A DNA stretch of 56,765 nt, taken from Nocardia brasiliensis IFM 10847 (GTDB taxonomy: Bacteria; Actinomycetota; Actinomycetes; Mycobacteriales; Mycobacteriaceae). Below, one piece after another: positions 8,157 to 15,605 of the stretch. The notes beneath the pieces were generated by a model. The model made no database searches. It was not told where the DNA came from and saw only the letters and a list, made by a program, of their open reading frames with translations. Location of the stretch: contig NZ_BAUA01000149.1 in the NCBI RefSeq assembly GCF_000710915.1, positions 1 to 56,765 on the forward strand. The letters are read 5' to 3'. A program made the translations under genes and the position numbers. Positions within the stretch are counted from its first letter, which is position 1. Every line of letters starts with the position of its first letter.

Positions 8157-9455
8157 GGTGGGATCCTTTCGACAGGTGTGATCGTGCACCAGCGCCGCCA
8201 GCCGGTCCAGGCCGAGATCGATCTGCTCGGTGGTGAGCGAGCTGCACGACAGGCGCAGCTGGTGCAGGGCAATGTCGCGAACGTAGAAGTGGGACATGGG
8301 CGTCCACAGCACGCCGTAGTGCTCGGCGGACCGTTCGAGCAGTGCGTCGTCGACCGGGAAGCCGACATCGACCACGACGAAGAAGCCGCCCTGCGGGCTG
8401 TTCCAGCGCACCCGGGTGCCGGCGAACCGGGCCGACAAGCCGTCGAGCAGGTGGCGCAGGTTGCGGCGGTACACCTCGATCTCGGCTGCGTTGGCCCGAA
8501 TCATGCTGCAGCCGTGCTCGAGCAGCTTGCCGCCGATGACCGCCTGCGCGATCGGCGACGTGTTCACCGTCAACATGCTCTTGATCTTGGCGAGTTGATC
8601 GGCGAATATCCCCGCGGCCCGGCCGCCGTCACGCACCGGCTGATCGGCGACGACGAAACCCACGCGGGCGCCGGGCAGTCCGGTTTTGGCGAACGAGCCG
8701 AGATAGACGACCCGGTTCCGAGTGTCCAGCGCTTTGAGAGTGGGCGTGTGCTCCGCGTCGGCCGCACGGAACAGCCCATACGGATTGTCCTCCAGCACCA
8801 GCAGATCCAGCTGCTCGGCCAGGTCCAGCAATTCCCGCCGCGTGGTCCGATCCAGGCTGATGCCAGTGGGATTGGAGAAGTCGGGCACCAGGTAGAGGGC
8901 GCGCGGGCGGCGGCCGGCCTGTTTCGCCGCGGTCACCTGAGCGGTCAGATCGTCGAGATCGATCCCGCGCGCGCCGCCGGCCACCGGGAGCACCGGCAGG
9001 TCGACCAACCCTGCCGCGCCGGTGAATCCGACGTAGGTCGGTGCGACCGCCAGCACCACGTCTCGGTCATCCGTGCGCAGCGCGCGCAGCACCAGGACCA
9101 TGGCTTCTTGGCAGCCGACCGTGACCACGATCGATTCCGGATCGATCTCGATGCCCTCGTCCAGGCGAAGTTGTTCGGCGATCAGTTCGTGCACAATGCC
9201 TTTGGTGCGTCCGTACTGGAACAGCGTCTGCCGGATCAGCGCCTCGGAGTAGCCGCGCTGCTCACGCAGGTAGCGGCAGTAGGTGTCGAGATAGCGTGGC
9301 ACCGCGTCGGTCTCGAACAACTCCTGGTAGGGGCGTCCGGGTGCGAAGGACACGGCATCAGGAAAGCGGTTGGCGATCTCGTTGAGGAAGTTCATCGTTT
9401 CCGACGCAGGAGCGGTCAACATCGGGTGCAGGGCGTCGAGGCGAAGTTCGGTCAT
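7896..9455 (-). CDS. hpgT: 4-hydroxyphenylglycine aminotransferase fused in frame to a carrier protein
   Basis: About 519 residues. Residues 1-430 are a class I/II PLP aminotransferase very like HpgT of glycopeptide clusters: MNFLNEIANRFPDAVSFAPG, VVTVGCQEAM, PDFSNPTG and the PLP lysine in GSFAKTGLPGARVGF. HpgT converts 4-hydroxybenzoylformate to Hpg with an amino donor. There is no stop codon after the normal C-terminus. The frame continues through TCRKDPT into an 86-residue carrier domain (ATG at 8156) with phosphopantetheine serine in NSLDKAQIL. The start overlaps the HmO stop (ATGA). A fused aminotransferase-carrier is unusual; a lost stop codon or a purposeful fusion would look the same. 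Confidence 0.87.
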   Translation of the reverse strand: MTELRLDALHPMLTAPASETMNFLNEIANRFPDAVSFAPGRPYQELFETDAVPRYLDTYCRYLREQRGYSEALIRQTLFQYGRTKGIVHELIAEQLRLDEGIEIDPESIVVTVGCQEAMVLVLRALRTDDRDVVLAVAPTYVGFTGAAGLVDLPVLPVAGGARGIDLDDLTAQVTAAKQAGRRPRALYLVPDFSNPTGISLDRTTRRELLDLAEQLDLLVLEDNPYGLFRAADAEHTPTLKALDTRNRVVYLGSFAKTGLPGARVGFVVADQPVRDGGRAAGIFADQLAKIKSMLTVNTSPIAQAVIGGKLLEHGCSMIRANAAEIEVYRRNLRHLLDGLSARFAGTRVRWNSPQGGFFVVVDVGFPVDDALLERSAEHYGVLWTPMSHFYVRDIALHQLRLSCSSLTTEQIDLGLDRLAALVHDHTCRKDPTMSSPNDPGAQSRVRRIISEVLEIADTHIGESADFYDDLAANSLDKAQILARLEKEFDIQFDPDQSAAIMSLGDATRVLSSIAGSRS

Positions 9456-10543
9456 CGGACCGGCCCGCCCTGCAGCGCGGACGTGGCGGCGAGATCGGGA
9501 CAGCCGGTGAGCCGCATCGCGGTATGCAGCTCCGCCTGCACCATGGACAGCGCCGCGCTGACCCCGGTCTCCCCGGCGACGGCGAGACCCCACAGCACGG
9601 GCCTGCCGAGCAGGACCGCGTCGGCCCCGAGCGTCAGCGCCCGCAGCACGTCGCCGCCGCTGCGAATCCCGCTGTCCAGCAGCACCGCACACCGGTCGCC
9701 GACGGTCGCGCGGATGTCGGGCAGCGCATCGATACTGGGGATCGCGCCGTCGAGCTGGCGGCCGCCGTGGTTGGACACGACGATCGCGTCGACACCGTGT
9801 GCCACCGCCAGCGCGGCGTCGCGGGGATCGAGCAGGCCCTTGAGCACGATCGGCAGCTCGGTGTTCGAACGCAGCCAGTCGAGGTCGGCCCAGTTCAGGC
9901 TGGGGTCGAAGAGTTCACTGGTGTGTGCCGCCACGGCCGAGCCGTCGACCGCTGCGTCCTGCGCCGTCCGGGTGGTCGCCTCGGGGAGCTGGACGGCTCT
10001 GATGTCGTCGGGCAGGGCGAACCCGTTGCGGATATCGCGCAGGCGGCGGCCCATCTCCGGTACGTCGACGGTGAGCACCAGCGCCGAACAGCCCGCGGCT
10101 GCGGCGCGGTGCAGCAGGTCGCGCAGCAGTCCGCGATCGCGCAGCCAGTAGCACTGGAACCAGGTGTCCGCGCCGGTCTCGGTGATCTGCTCCACCGCGA
10201 CGGTGCTCAACATGGTCGCGGTGAACGGAATCTCCGCCGCCGCGGCGGCGCGCGCGGCGGCCAGCTCGCCGTCGGGGTGCACCAGTCGCTGATAGGCCAT
10301 GGGCGCCACCGCGACCGGCATGGTCGCTTCGCGGTCGAACAGCGTTGTGCGACAATCGGTCCGGGTGACATCGACGAGCACCCGGGGGACCAGACGAACG
10401 GCGTCGAAGGCGGCGCGGTTGGCCGTGATGGTCAGCTCGCTGTCGCTGCCGCCGTCGATGAAGTCCCAGATATGGGTCGGCAGTTGCTCTTCGGCCAGGT
10501 GTCGGAGGGCGGCGATCGAGTGCGCCGGGAGCACGCCCGTCAT
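9452..10543 (-). CDS. hmo: 4-hydroxymandelate oxidase (FMN alpha-hydroxy acid oxidase)
   Basis: 363 residues. An FMN-dependent (S)-2-hydroxy acid oxidase of the glycolate oxidase/lactate dehydrogenase fold. Features include the N-terminal WDFIDGGSDSELT region, the FQCYWLRDR substrate region, the catalytic histidine in SNHGGRQLD, and the phosphate-binding DSGIRSGGDVLRALTLGA with LLGRP. In Hpg biosynthesis it oxidises 4-hydroxymandelate to 4-hydroxybenzoylformate. It sits exactly between HmaS and HpgT, with ATGA overlaps at both ends, which makes the assignment secure. Confidence 0.9.
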   Translation of the reverse strand: MTGVLPAHSIAALRHLAEEQLPTHIWDFIDGGSDSELTITANRAAFDAVRLVPRVLVDVTRTDCRTTLFDREATMPVAVAPMAYQRLVHPDGELAAARAAAAAEIPFTATMLSTVAVEQITETGADTWFQCYWLRDRGLLRDLLHRAAAAGCSALVLTVDVPEMGRRLRDIRNGFALPDDIRAVQLPEATTRTAQDAAVDGSAVAAHTSELFDPSLNWADLDWLRSNTELPIVLKGLLDPRDAALAVAHGVDAIVVSNHGGRQLDGAIPSIDALPDIRATVGDRCAVLLDSGIRSGGDVLRALTLGADAVLLGRPVLWGLAVAGETGVSAALSMVQAELHTAMRLTGCPDLAATSALQGGPVR

Positions 10544-11640
10544 CGGGCGGACGCACGCTGGTTGGCGTGGTCGAGTTCGACCGCGGTATACAGCGCCTTG
10601 ATGTTGCCGCTACCGAAGGTTCGTGCGCCCCGGCGCTGGATGATCTCGGAGAAGTAGGTGCCGCGCGGGTGTGTGGAACGGGTGAAGATCTGGAACAGCT
10701 GGCCGTCGTGATCCTCGTCGACGAGGATATCCAATTCCTGCAGTTGGGGCACCGTGTAGCTGTCCGGCTCCAGCCGATCCACCAGCAGGGTGTAGTAAGT
10801 GGCCGGCGTGCGCAGGCACTCGATGCCGCGACCACGCAGTGCGGCAACGGAAGTCACGATGTCGTCGGTACTGAACGCGAGGTGCTGGATCCCGGGTCCG
10901 CCGTGGTCGCGAAGGAAGGTGTTGAGCTGTCCCGGCGCGGTTGCGTCCTCGGGTTCGACGAGCACCAGAGTGACGGTGCCGCAATCGTTTTGCACTACCG
11001 TCGACAGCATCGCCTGCGCGCCGATGACCACGCGCTCTTCGTAGATCGCCCGCAAGCCCAGCACCTCGCGGTAGAACTCCACGGTCGGCTCGAGCCGGCC
11101 GGGCTCCACGCAGACGGCGATATGGTCCAGCGTCGCGAGGCGGGTGTCGGGTTCCGAGTGATCAAGGGGCGCAACGCTTCGTAGCCCTGGTGGCAGGCGA
11201 TGGGCGGCACTCGGCCCGTGCTCGACGAAGGTGTGCACCACGTCGCCGAACGCGCCGATGGTCGCGATCACCGAATCGGTGCCGGGGTACACGACCGGTT
11301 CGAGCACCGGGCGAGCGCCCCGGGCCACGGCCGCGGCGAAGGCGGCGCCTGCGTCGGCGGTGGCCAGAGCGATATCGGCGACACCGGCCCCGTGCGCGGC
11401 GACGTACCCGGTGGCCGGATGGGCGGCGGTATAGCCCTCCGTCAGCATCAGCGTGATATCGCGCTGCCGCAGTGCCAACGAGCCGCTGTCCGCGCCGGTG
11501 GCGGCCGGGTCGGTCACGCCCGCGACGGTGAAGCCGTAGCCGTCGGCGAGTTCGGTGGTATGCGCGCTGAGATCGTCCACATAGAATTCGACATGGTTGA
11601 CCGTCAGCCCGGTCAGGGCCACTGGCAACTCGTCGTTCAT
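10540..11640 (-). CDS. hmaS: 4-hydroxymandelate synthase (Fe(II) dioxygenase, HPPD family)
   Basis: 366 residues from ATG 11640, preceded by a strong AAGGAGA site. It has two vicinal-oxygen-chelate halves. The iron ligands are visible as His in LDHIAVCV, His in GIQHLAFS and Glu in SEIIQRRG. The C-terminal GSGNIKALYTAVELD, and STVVQN in place of the HPPD residues, match HmaS enzymes of glycopeptide pathways. HmaS converts 4-hydroxyphenylpyruvate to 4-hydroxymandelate with loss of CO2. It is the first gene of the minus-strand operon HmaS-HmO-HpgT/carrier-ligase. No prephenate dehydrogenase is nearby, so the precursor must come from general tyrosine metabolism. Confidence 0.9.
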   Translation of the reverse strand: MNDELPVALTGLTVNHVEFYVDDLSAHTTELADGYGFTVAGVTDPAATGADSGSLALRQRDITLMLTEGYTAAHPATGYVAAHGAGVADIALATADAGAAFAAAVARGARPVLEPVVYPGTDSVIATIGAFGDVVHTFVEHGPSAAHRLPPGLRSVAPLDHSEPDTRLATLDHIAVCVEPGRLEPTVEFYREVLGLRAIYEERVVIGAQAMLSTVVQNDCGTVTLVLVEPEDATAPGQLNTFLRDHGGPGIQHLAFSTDDIVTSVAALRGRGIECLRTPATYYTLLVDRLEPDSYTVPQLQELDILVDEDHDGQLFQIFTRSTHPRGTYFSEIIQRRGARTFGSGNIKALYTAVELDHANQRASAR

Positions 11641-12016
11641 TGCGTATCTCCTTGCCGTGGTGAGGATGTCGGTGCAGCGCCCGGTGCCGCGCTGCACGCA
11701 CCGAGGATTTCCCGGTGTTTCGACGCGCGAATTCGATATTCGGATATAGGAATTCGGCTGGCGTGGGCCGTTCGTATCCGGCTACGCGATTCTCAGCTGG
11801 TCGGCCCATGCTATGCGACCGGAGCAGATCCGGCTGGTCGGTCCGAATCGCGTACCGATAGCCCTGAGCTGGGCAAGTTATCTGTCGCTCGGCAAAATTG
11901 ATGCCCCTGTGATGTTCTTGTGATTGCCCGGCGTCGCGGTCGGCGACGGTTCCGGTCCTGATTCGAAACCTGGTGTCGAGCACTATGCTCGGGCATTCGA
12001 ACGGAGGAGGTAGCGC
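11641..12016. promoter_or_regulatory. Divergent intergenic region between hmaS and the Ala-rich gene
   Basis: 376 bases without a gene, AT-richer than its surroundings. It must hold the promoters of the Hpg operon (minus) and of the gene at 12017 (plus). At 11729-11755 two GAATTC hexamers flank an ATAT-TCGG-ATAT core, a near-symmetrical element that could bind a regulator. I see no clear -35/-10 pair. Confidence 0.45.
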
Positions 12017-12760
12017 ATGACCGCTGATCGATCGGTGCCGGCGCACTCGGGTGCACCGACCTGGCTGGGCCGGATTGTCGAGATGATCTGCGTCGAAATC
12101 GATTCCGCCGCGGCGCAGCAGTGGCGACAGCGGATCGATGCCGAACGGCAAGACGCCGTCGAGTCGAGGACGCTCGCCGTGGTGCACGACTGGTACGCCC
12201 ACTCGATCGGTCCCCAGCTGGTCGCGGCGAGCGCGCGGTGGACCGAGTCGCCGCAGGCCCAGGTTGCCCTGCGGGCGTTGCACCTACGGGCTGTTGCCGG
12301 GGAGCGAATCGCCGAAACCGAGTGGGCTGCGGCGCTCGAACCGGCGCTGCGACAGGTCTACCGGCAGGCTTACCCGTACGCGCAGGCGTACGCTGCCGCC
12401 GCGGCGGACGCGAATTCCTATGCCGTCGCGCACGGTTATGCCGCGGCGGAGGCCAGAAGCTTCGGTGACAGCTACGCCGAGATGAACACCGAGGCGAACG
12501 CGCGCGTGCACGCCGAGGCGAACGCGGCCGCCAACGCCGCGGCGACGGCGGCGGCGTTCGCGGCCGATGACGTGCGCGCCTACGGCGCGACCTACCCGCT
12601 CGCCCGGATCCGCGCCGGCGTACTGGCCTGCGCCGGAGACGATCCGGCCGGGCAGCGAGCTATCTGGCACCGGTTGGCTGCCGGGCTGGCCGACAGCCTC
12701 GCGCGCGGGACTCAGCAGCCCTTCAGCGGACCGCCGTTGATCGCCACACGCTGCCCGTAG
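12017..12760 (+). CDS. Ala-rich repetitive protein, SpcZ-like
   Basis: 247 residues after a strong ribosome site (GGAGGAGG). The centre (residues about 115-190) is a run of short Ala-rich repeats with regularly placed Tyr, Asn and Glu (YPYAQAYAAAAADANSYA, EANARVHAEANAAANAA), which should form long amphipathic helices. The flanks (TLAVVHDWYAHSIGPQLV; LAAGLADSLARG) are conserved-looking. From memory this matches small proteins called SpcZ that occur in actinomycete natural-product clusters and have no known function. There is no signal peptide or membrane segment. Its last 49 bases overlap the 3' end of the dioxygenase gene on the other strand. Confidence 0.7.
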   Translation: MTADRSVPAHSGAPTWLGRIVEMICVEIDSAAAQQWRQRIDAERQDAVESRTLAVVHDWYAHSIGPQLVAASARWTESPQAQVALRALHLRAVAGERIAETEWAAALEPALRQVYRQAYPYAQAYAAAAADANSYAVAHGYAAAEARSFGDSYAEMNTEANARVHAEANAAANAAATAAAFAADDVRAYGATYPLARIRAGVLACAGDDPAGQRAIWHRLAAGLADSLARGTQQPFSGPPLIATRCP

Positions 12761-13587
12761 CGGGTGTGCGGGTAGTAGTCGTACGTCGCGTGGTGCTGTA
12801 CACAGCGGTTGTCCCAGAACACCAGGGTGTTGGGGTACCAGCGGACGCGACAACTCAGCAGGGCCCGATCCGGCACCATCCGGAACAGCATGTCGAGCAG
12901 CGCGCGGCTCTCGTCGCGCGAGAGCTGCGGGATCGATTCGGTGTAGCCCTGGTTGACGTAGAGCAGTTTGCGGTCGGTCTCCGGATGCCTTACCACCAGC
13001 GGATGTTCGTTGCGCGGAATGACATAACCCGGCGGGGCGACGAAATCCTTCAGTGCGACGTGGCCGTCGTGGATGGCGGTCAGACCGTCGAGGAACTCGC
13101 GCATGACCGGTGAGAGCATCTCGTAGGCCAGGTGCATGTTCGCGAACAACGTGTCACCGCCGCTGACCGTCTCCGGAACCTGCGTCAGATAGAGCATCGA
13201 TCCGAGCGCGGGCTCCGGGTTGTCGGTACCGTCGGCGTGCCAGCCGTTTCCGGCCACATTGGCGGCCTCGGCGGAGGTGGCTATTTCCAGGATGTACGGA
13301 TCACCGTCCGGCGGAGGCGGATTCACCGGCCGCAGCTCACCGAAGTATCCGGCGAAGCGCTTGTGATCATCGGGCGAGATGATCTGATCGCGGAAGACCA
13401 GCACATGATGATCGAGGAAGGCGGTCTTGACCTCTCGCAGCTGCTCCTGCGAAAGTTCCTGGGACAGATCGACGCCGGAGATCTGCGCGCCGATGATCGG
13501 GGTCAGGGTTTCGACCTCGATGGTGCGGTACTCCCGTGGCTCTCTGGTGGTGATGCGTTCGATGGCTTCGAGTTCGTAGCGCTGCAC
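12712..13587 (-). CDS. TauD/TfdA-type Fe(II)/2-oxoglutarate dioxygenase
   Basis: 291 residues from GTG 13587, chosen because AGGAGG precedes it and because similarity begins there. The iron-binding HxD is in GWHADGTDN and the distal His in RCVQHHATYDYYP, with the 2-oxoglutarate arginine near TRYGQRVAI. The family hydroxylates unactivated C-H bonds. In detoxin/rimosamide clusters, as I recall, a TauD enzyme hydroxylates the proline-derived ring; NRPS2 here has a proline-like adenylation domain, so the same job is plausible. It is the last gene of the GSCFA-SGNH-TauD operon. Confidence 0.85.
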   Translation of the reverse strand: MQRYELEAIERITTREPREYRTIEVETLTPIIGAQISGVDLSQELSQEQLREVKTAFLDHHVLVFRDQIISPDDHKRFAGYFGELRPVNPPPPDGDPYILEIATSAEAANVAGNGWHADGTDNPEPALGSMLYLTQVPETVSGGDTLFANMHLAYEMLSPVMREFLDGLTAIHDGHVALKDFVAPPGYVIPRNEHPLVVRHPETDRKLLYVNQGYTESIPQLSRDESRALLDMLFRMVPDRALLSCRVRWYPNTLVFWDNRCVQHHATYDYYPHTRYGQRVAINGGPLKGC

Positions 13588-13615
13588 GGCTTCCTCCTGA
13601 TAGCGGTGGTCGGGT

Positions 13616-14317
13616 CTACAGTCCGCGGTCCAGCAACTCGCGCAGGACGATTCGGCCCCAGGCCAGGTTGCCGTGGATCTCGTCGTCGGCCTGGCACAGT
13701 TCGCGGCGCTGGAAACCGGTGGCGTCGGTGATCCGGGCACGCAGATCGACCACCTCGACGCCGAGGGCGGTGACCGCCCGGCGGATCGTCTCCTGCGCGG
13801 CCAGGAACACCGCCGGATCGGCGAGCGGGGGCACTCGCTGCGGCGGCAGCACGGCGAGTACCCGCAGCCCGAGGGCGCGGGCGTGCCGATAAAGGGCCAG
13901 GGCATCGCGGATCACGGCCGTGACGATGGCATCGAACAGTGCGCTGCCCAGGAACCCAGGTTCGAACGTGTTGTCGCGCAGCCGATACAACGACCAGTTC
14001 TCGGTGGTGGCGACGAAATGCGCGGCGAAGCCGAAAGTGCTCACCAGCGGCACCGGCAACTCGCCCAGGGTGGTGATGCCCAGTTCGCCGAGGAACTTCC
14101 GGTAGTACTGCTCGGCCTCTGGCTTACCGAAGACTACGTCGTCGGTGCGTGCTTCGAAAAAGTCGTCGGTGAACTCGCGCCCGGCGCCGATCGGCCCGCC
14201 CTGGAACGGGATTCGCGCGGCTTCGGCGGCGCGGCCGATCGGCCCGGTGTGCGAATCGCCGAGCAGCAGGAATCTAGCGGGGGCTGTAGTAGTCGAGGAC
14301 GGCGTCGTCACAGACAT
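13616..14317 (-). CDS. SGNH/GDSL-type hydrolase or acyltransferase
   Basis: 233 residues. The N-terminal block LLLGDSHTG carries the nucleophile serine of the SGNH fold, and DEIHGN near the C-terminus supplies the Asp-His pair. Such enzymes hydrolyse or transfer acyl esters. There is no signal peptide, so it acts in the cytoplasm. An AGGAGG site directly precedes ATG 14317, and the gene starts 44 bases inside the upstream GSCFA gene. Acetylating or deacylating a hydroxyl of the cluster product is a reasonable guess. Confidence 0.72.
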   Translation of the reverse strand: MSVTTPSSTTTAPARFLLLGDSHTGPIGRAAEAARIPFQGGPIGAGREFTDDFFEARTDDVVFGKPEAEQYYRKFLGELGITTLGELPVPLVSTFGFAAHFVATTENWSLYRLRDNTFEPGFLGSALFDAIVTAVIRDALALYRHARALGLRVLAVLPPQRVPPLADPAVFLAAQETIRRAVTALGVEVVDLRARITDATGFQRRELCQADDEIHGNLAWGRIVLRELLDRGL

Positions 14318-15350
14318 CTCCTCCTGTCAGCGGGGCACCGAGGCGCGCGAGCTGTGGTTCGACCGTGCGGGCCGCGAGCGCGGACAGCAGATGGCCCATG
14401 ACGAAGTCGACGCCCTCTGGTGTCACCGCGCGCAGATTCGGCGCGAAGAACGCGCTGCGGAACGGGGCGCCGGTGATCAGCTCGTAGGAGGGGAAGTAGT
14501 CGATGTCGGCGCACTCCCGGGCCACCTCGCCGGTCACCGCGCGCAACAGGGATTTGGTGTCGGCGTTGGCGACGAGCACGTGCTGGTCGGTCGCGGTGGC
14601 GGTGATCGGCTGCGGGGAAACCGTCAGCAGTATCCGGAGTCCCGGATTGGCCGCGCGGGCCAGCGCGACGGCCTCGGTCAGATCGGTGTGGATGTCGGTG
14701 AATGTGCCGTTGTGGAAGGTGTGTCGCTGGGGGTCGAAGGTGCCGCGCACGGTTCCCGGGCAAGCCGGGTAGGTGGTGTCGTGCACCGCATCGCGCCAGG
14801 ACTCGGTGAGCCCCAGGGTGATGATGAAACAACCGGCGGTCGTGACCGCGTCGCGGATCGCCGCCAAGGTGGTGGCTCGGGCGGCGAGCATCTCCCGCGC
14901 CGACGCGAATCCGCCGGCTTGAACGGCGGGCCGGTACGGATCGTAGAACCGGTCACCGTCCTGCCAGGCCTGCTCGGGCGGCGCCGACGCCCCGAACGCC
15001 CAGGACAGCCACTGCCGAAGCACCGCAGCGGTGTAGATGGTGCCGGTCCGGAAGGAGAACTCGCCGTAGTGGCCTTCGCGGCGCTGGTCGGCGGACAGTC
15101 CCGGGGGCGCGGGTTCGGCGTCGAACCAGTTCATTCCGTGCTCGATGAGGGCCGGGCCCAGCCGGGCTGCGAAACACGAGCCCGCCGTGATGATCGGGTC
15201 GTCCTGGCCGATCGCGAATTTCGGCGTCCAGACGTCGCTGATCGCGGATATGTCGGGCTCGGCGACGGCCGGACGCCAGAACGCGCGTACCGGCAATGAC
15301 CGATAAGGATTCGGGCTCGCGGCCGCAATGGTCGCCACTTCCTCGGTCAT
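14274..15350 (-). CDS. GSCFA-domain protein
   Basis: 358 residues. The family-defining motif appears as ITAGSCFAARLG at about residues 53-64, followed by the catalytic-like blocks TLGLTESWRDA and VSPQPI. GSCFA proteins are SGNH-related and poorly characterised. Here the gene overlaps a second SGNH-type gene by 44 bases, suggesting the two products work together or as a complex. It heads the minus-strand operon and diverges from NRPS1. Confidence 0.8.
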   Translation of the reverse strand: MTEEVATIAAASPNPYRSLPVRAFWRPAVAEPDISAISDVWTPKFAIGQDDPIITAGSCFAARLGPALIEHGMNWFDAEPAPPGLSADQRREGHYGEFSFRTGTIYTAAVLRQWLSWAFGASAPPEQAWQDGDRFYDPYRPAVQAGGFASAREMLAARATTLAAIRDAVTTAGCFIITLGLTESWRDAVHDTTYPACPGTVRGTFDPQRHTFHNGTFTDIHTDLTEAVALARAANPGLRILLTVSPQPITATATDQHVLVANADTKSLLRAVTGEVARECADIDYFPSYELITGAPFRSAFFAPNLRAVTPEGVDFVMGHLLSALAARTVEPQLARLGAPLTGGDVCDDAVLDYYSPR

Positions 15351-15605
15351 CGGATCCTCGCCCTCGTCGAAATCTGGTGCTGGACGGCCATGCTAGCCAC
15401 TGATTCCGAAATTCGTGCGGCGGCGGACAATTGACCGCGGCGCTATCACCGGACGATAACCCTGTTCTTACAACGTAACTGATTTTTAGGTGATGCCCGA
15501 ATGATTTTCGGCGTGAGAGCATCCACCACACGATGATCGCCCGACGTGTGCCGGCGATTGATCAGGCTCGAATTGAGCTCGGCTGGAAAGAGTTTGGTGG
15601 ATCGT
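15351..15605. promoter_or_regulatory. Divergent promoter region of NRPS1 and the GSCFA operon
   Basis: 255 bases, markedly AT-rich between about 15440 and 15510, as expected for promoters. It contains a small inverted repeat CCGAA-N5-TTCGG (15497-15511) and TATC-N7-GATA close to it. The sequence shows nothing that identifies the regulator. Confidence 0.4.

Noticed and set aside
10540..11640. Homogentisate-forming HPPD
   Set aside because: The order hmaS-hmo-hpgT and the HmaS-type residues near STVVQ favour 4-hydroxymandelate synthase.
12340..12560. DNA repeat array in the Ala-rich gene
   Set aside because: The repeat is in the protein (Ala codons); the DNA shows no exact tandem units.
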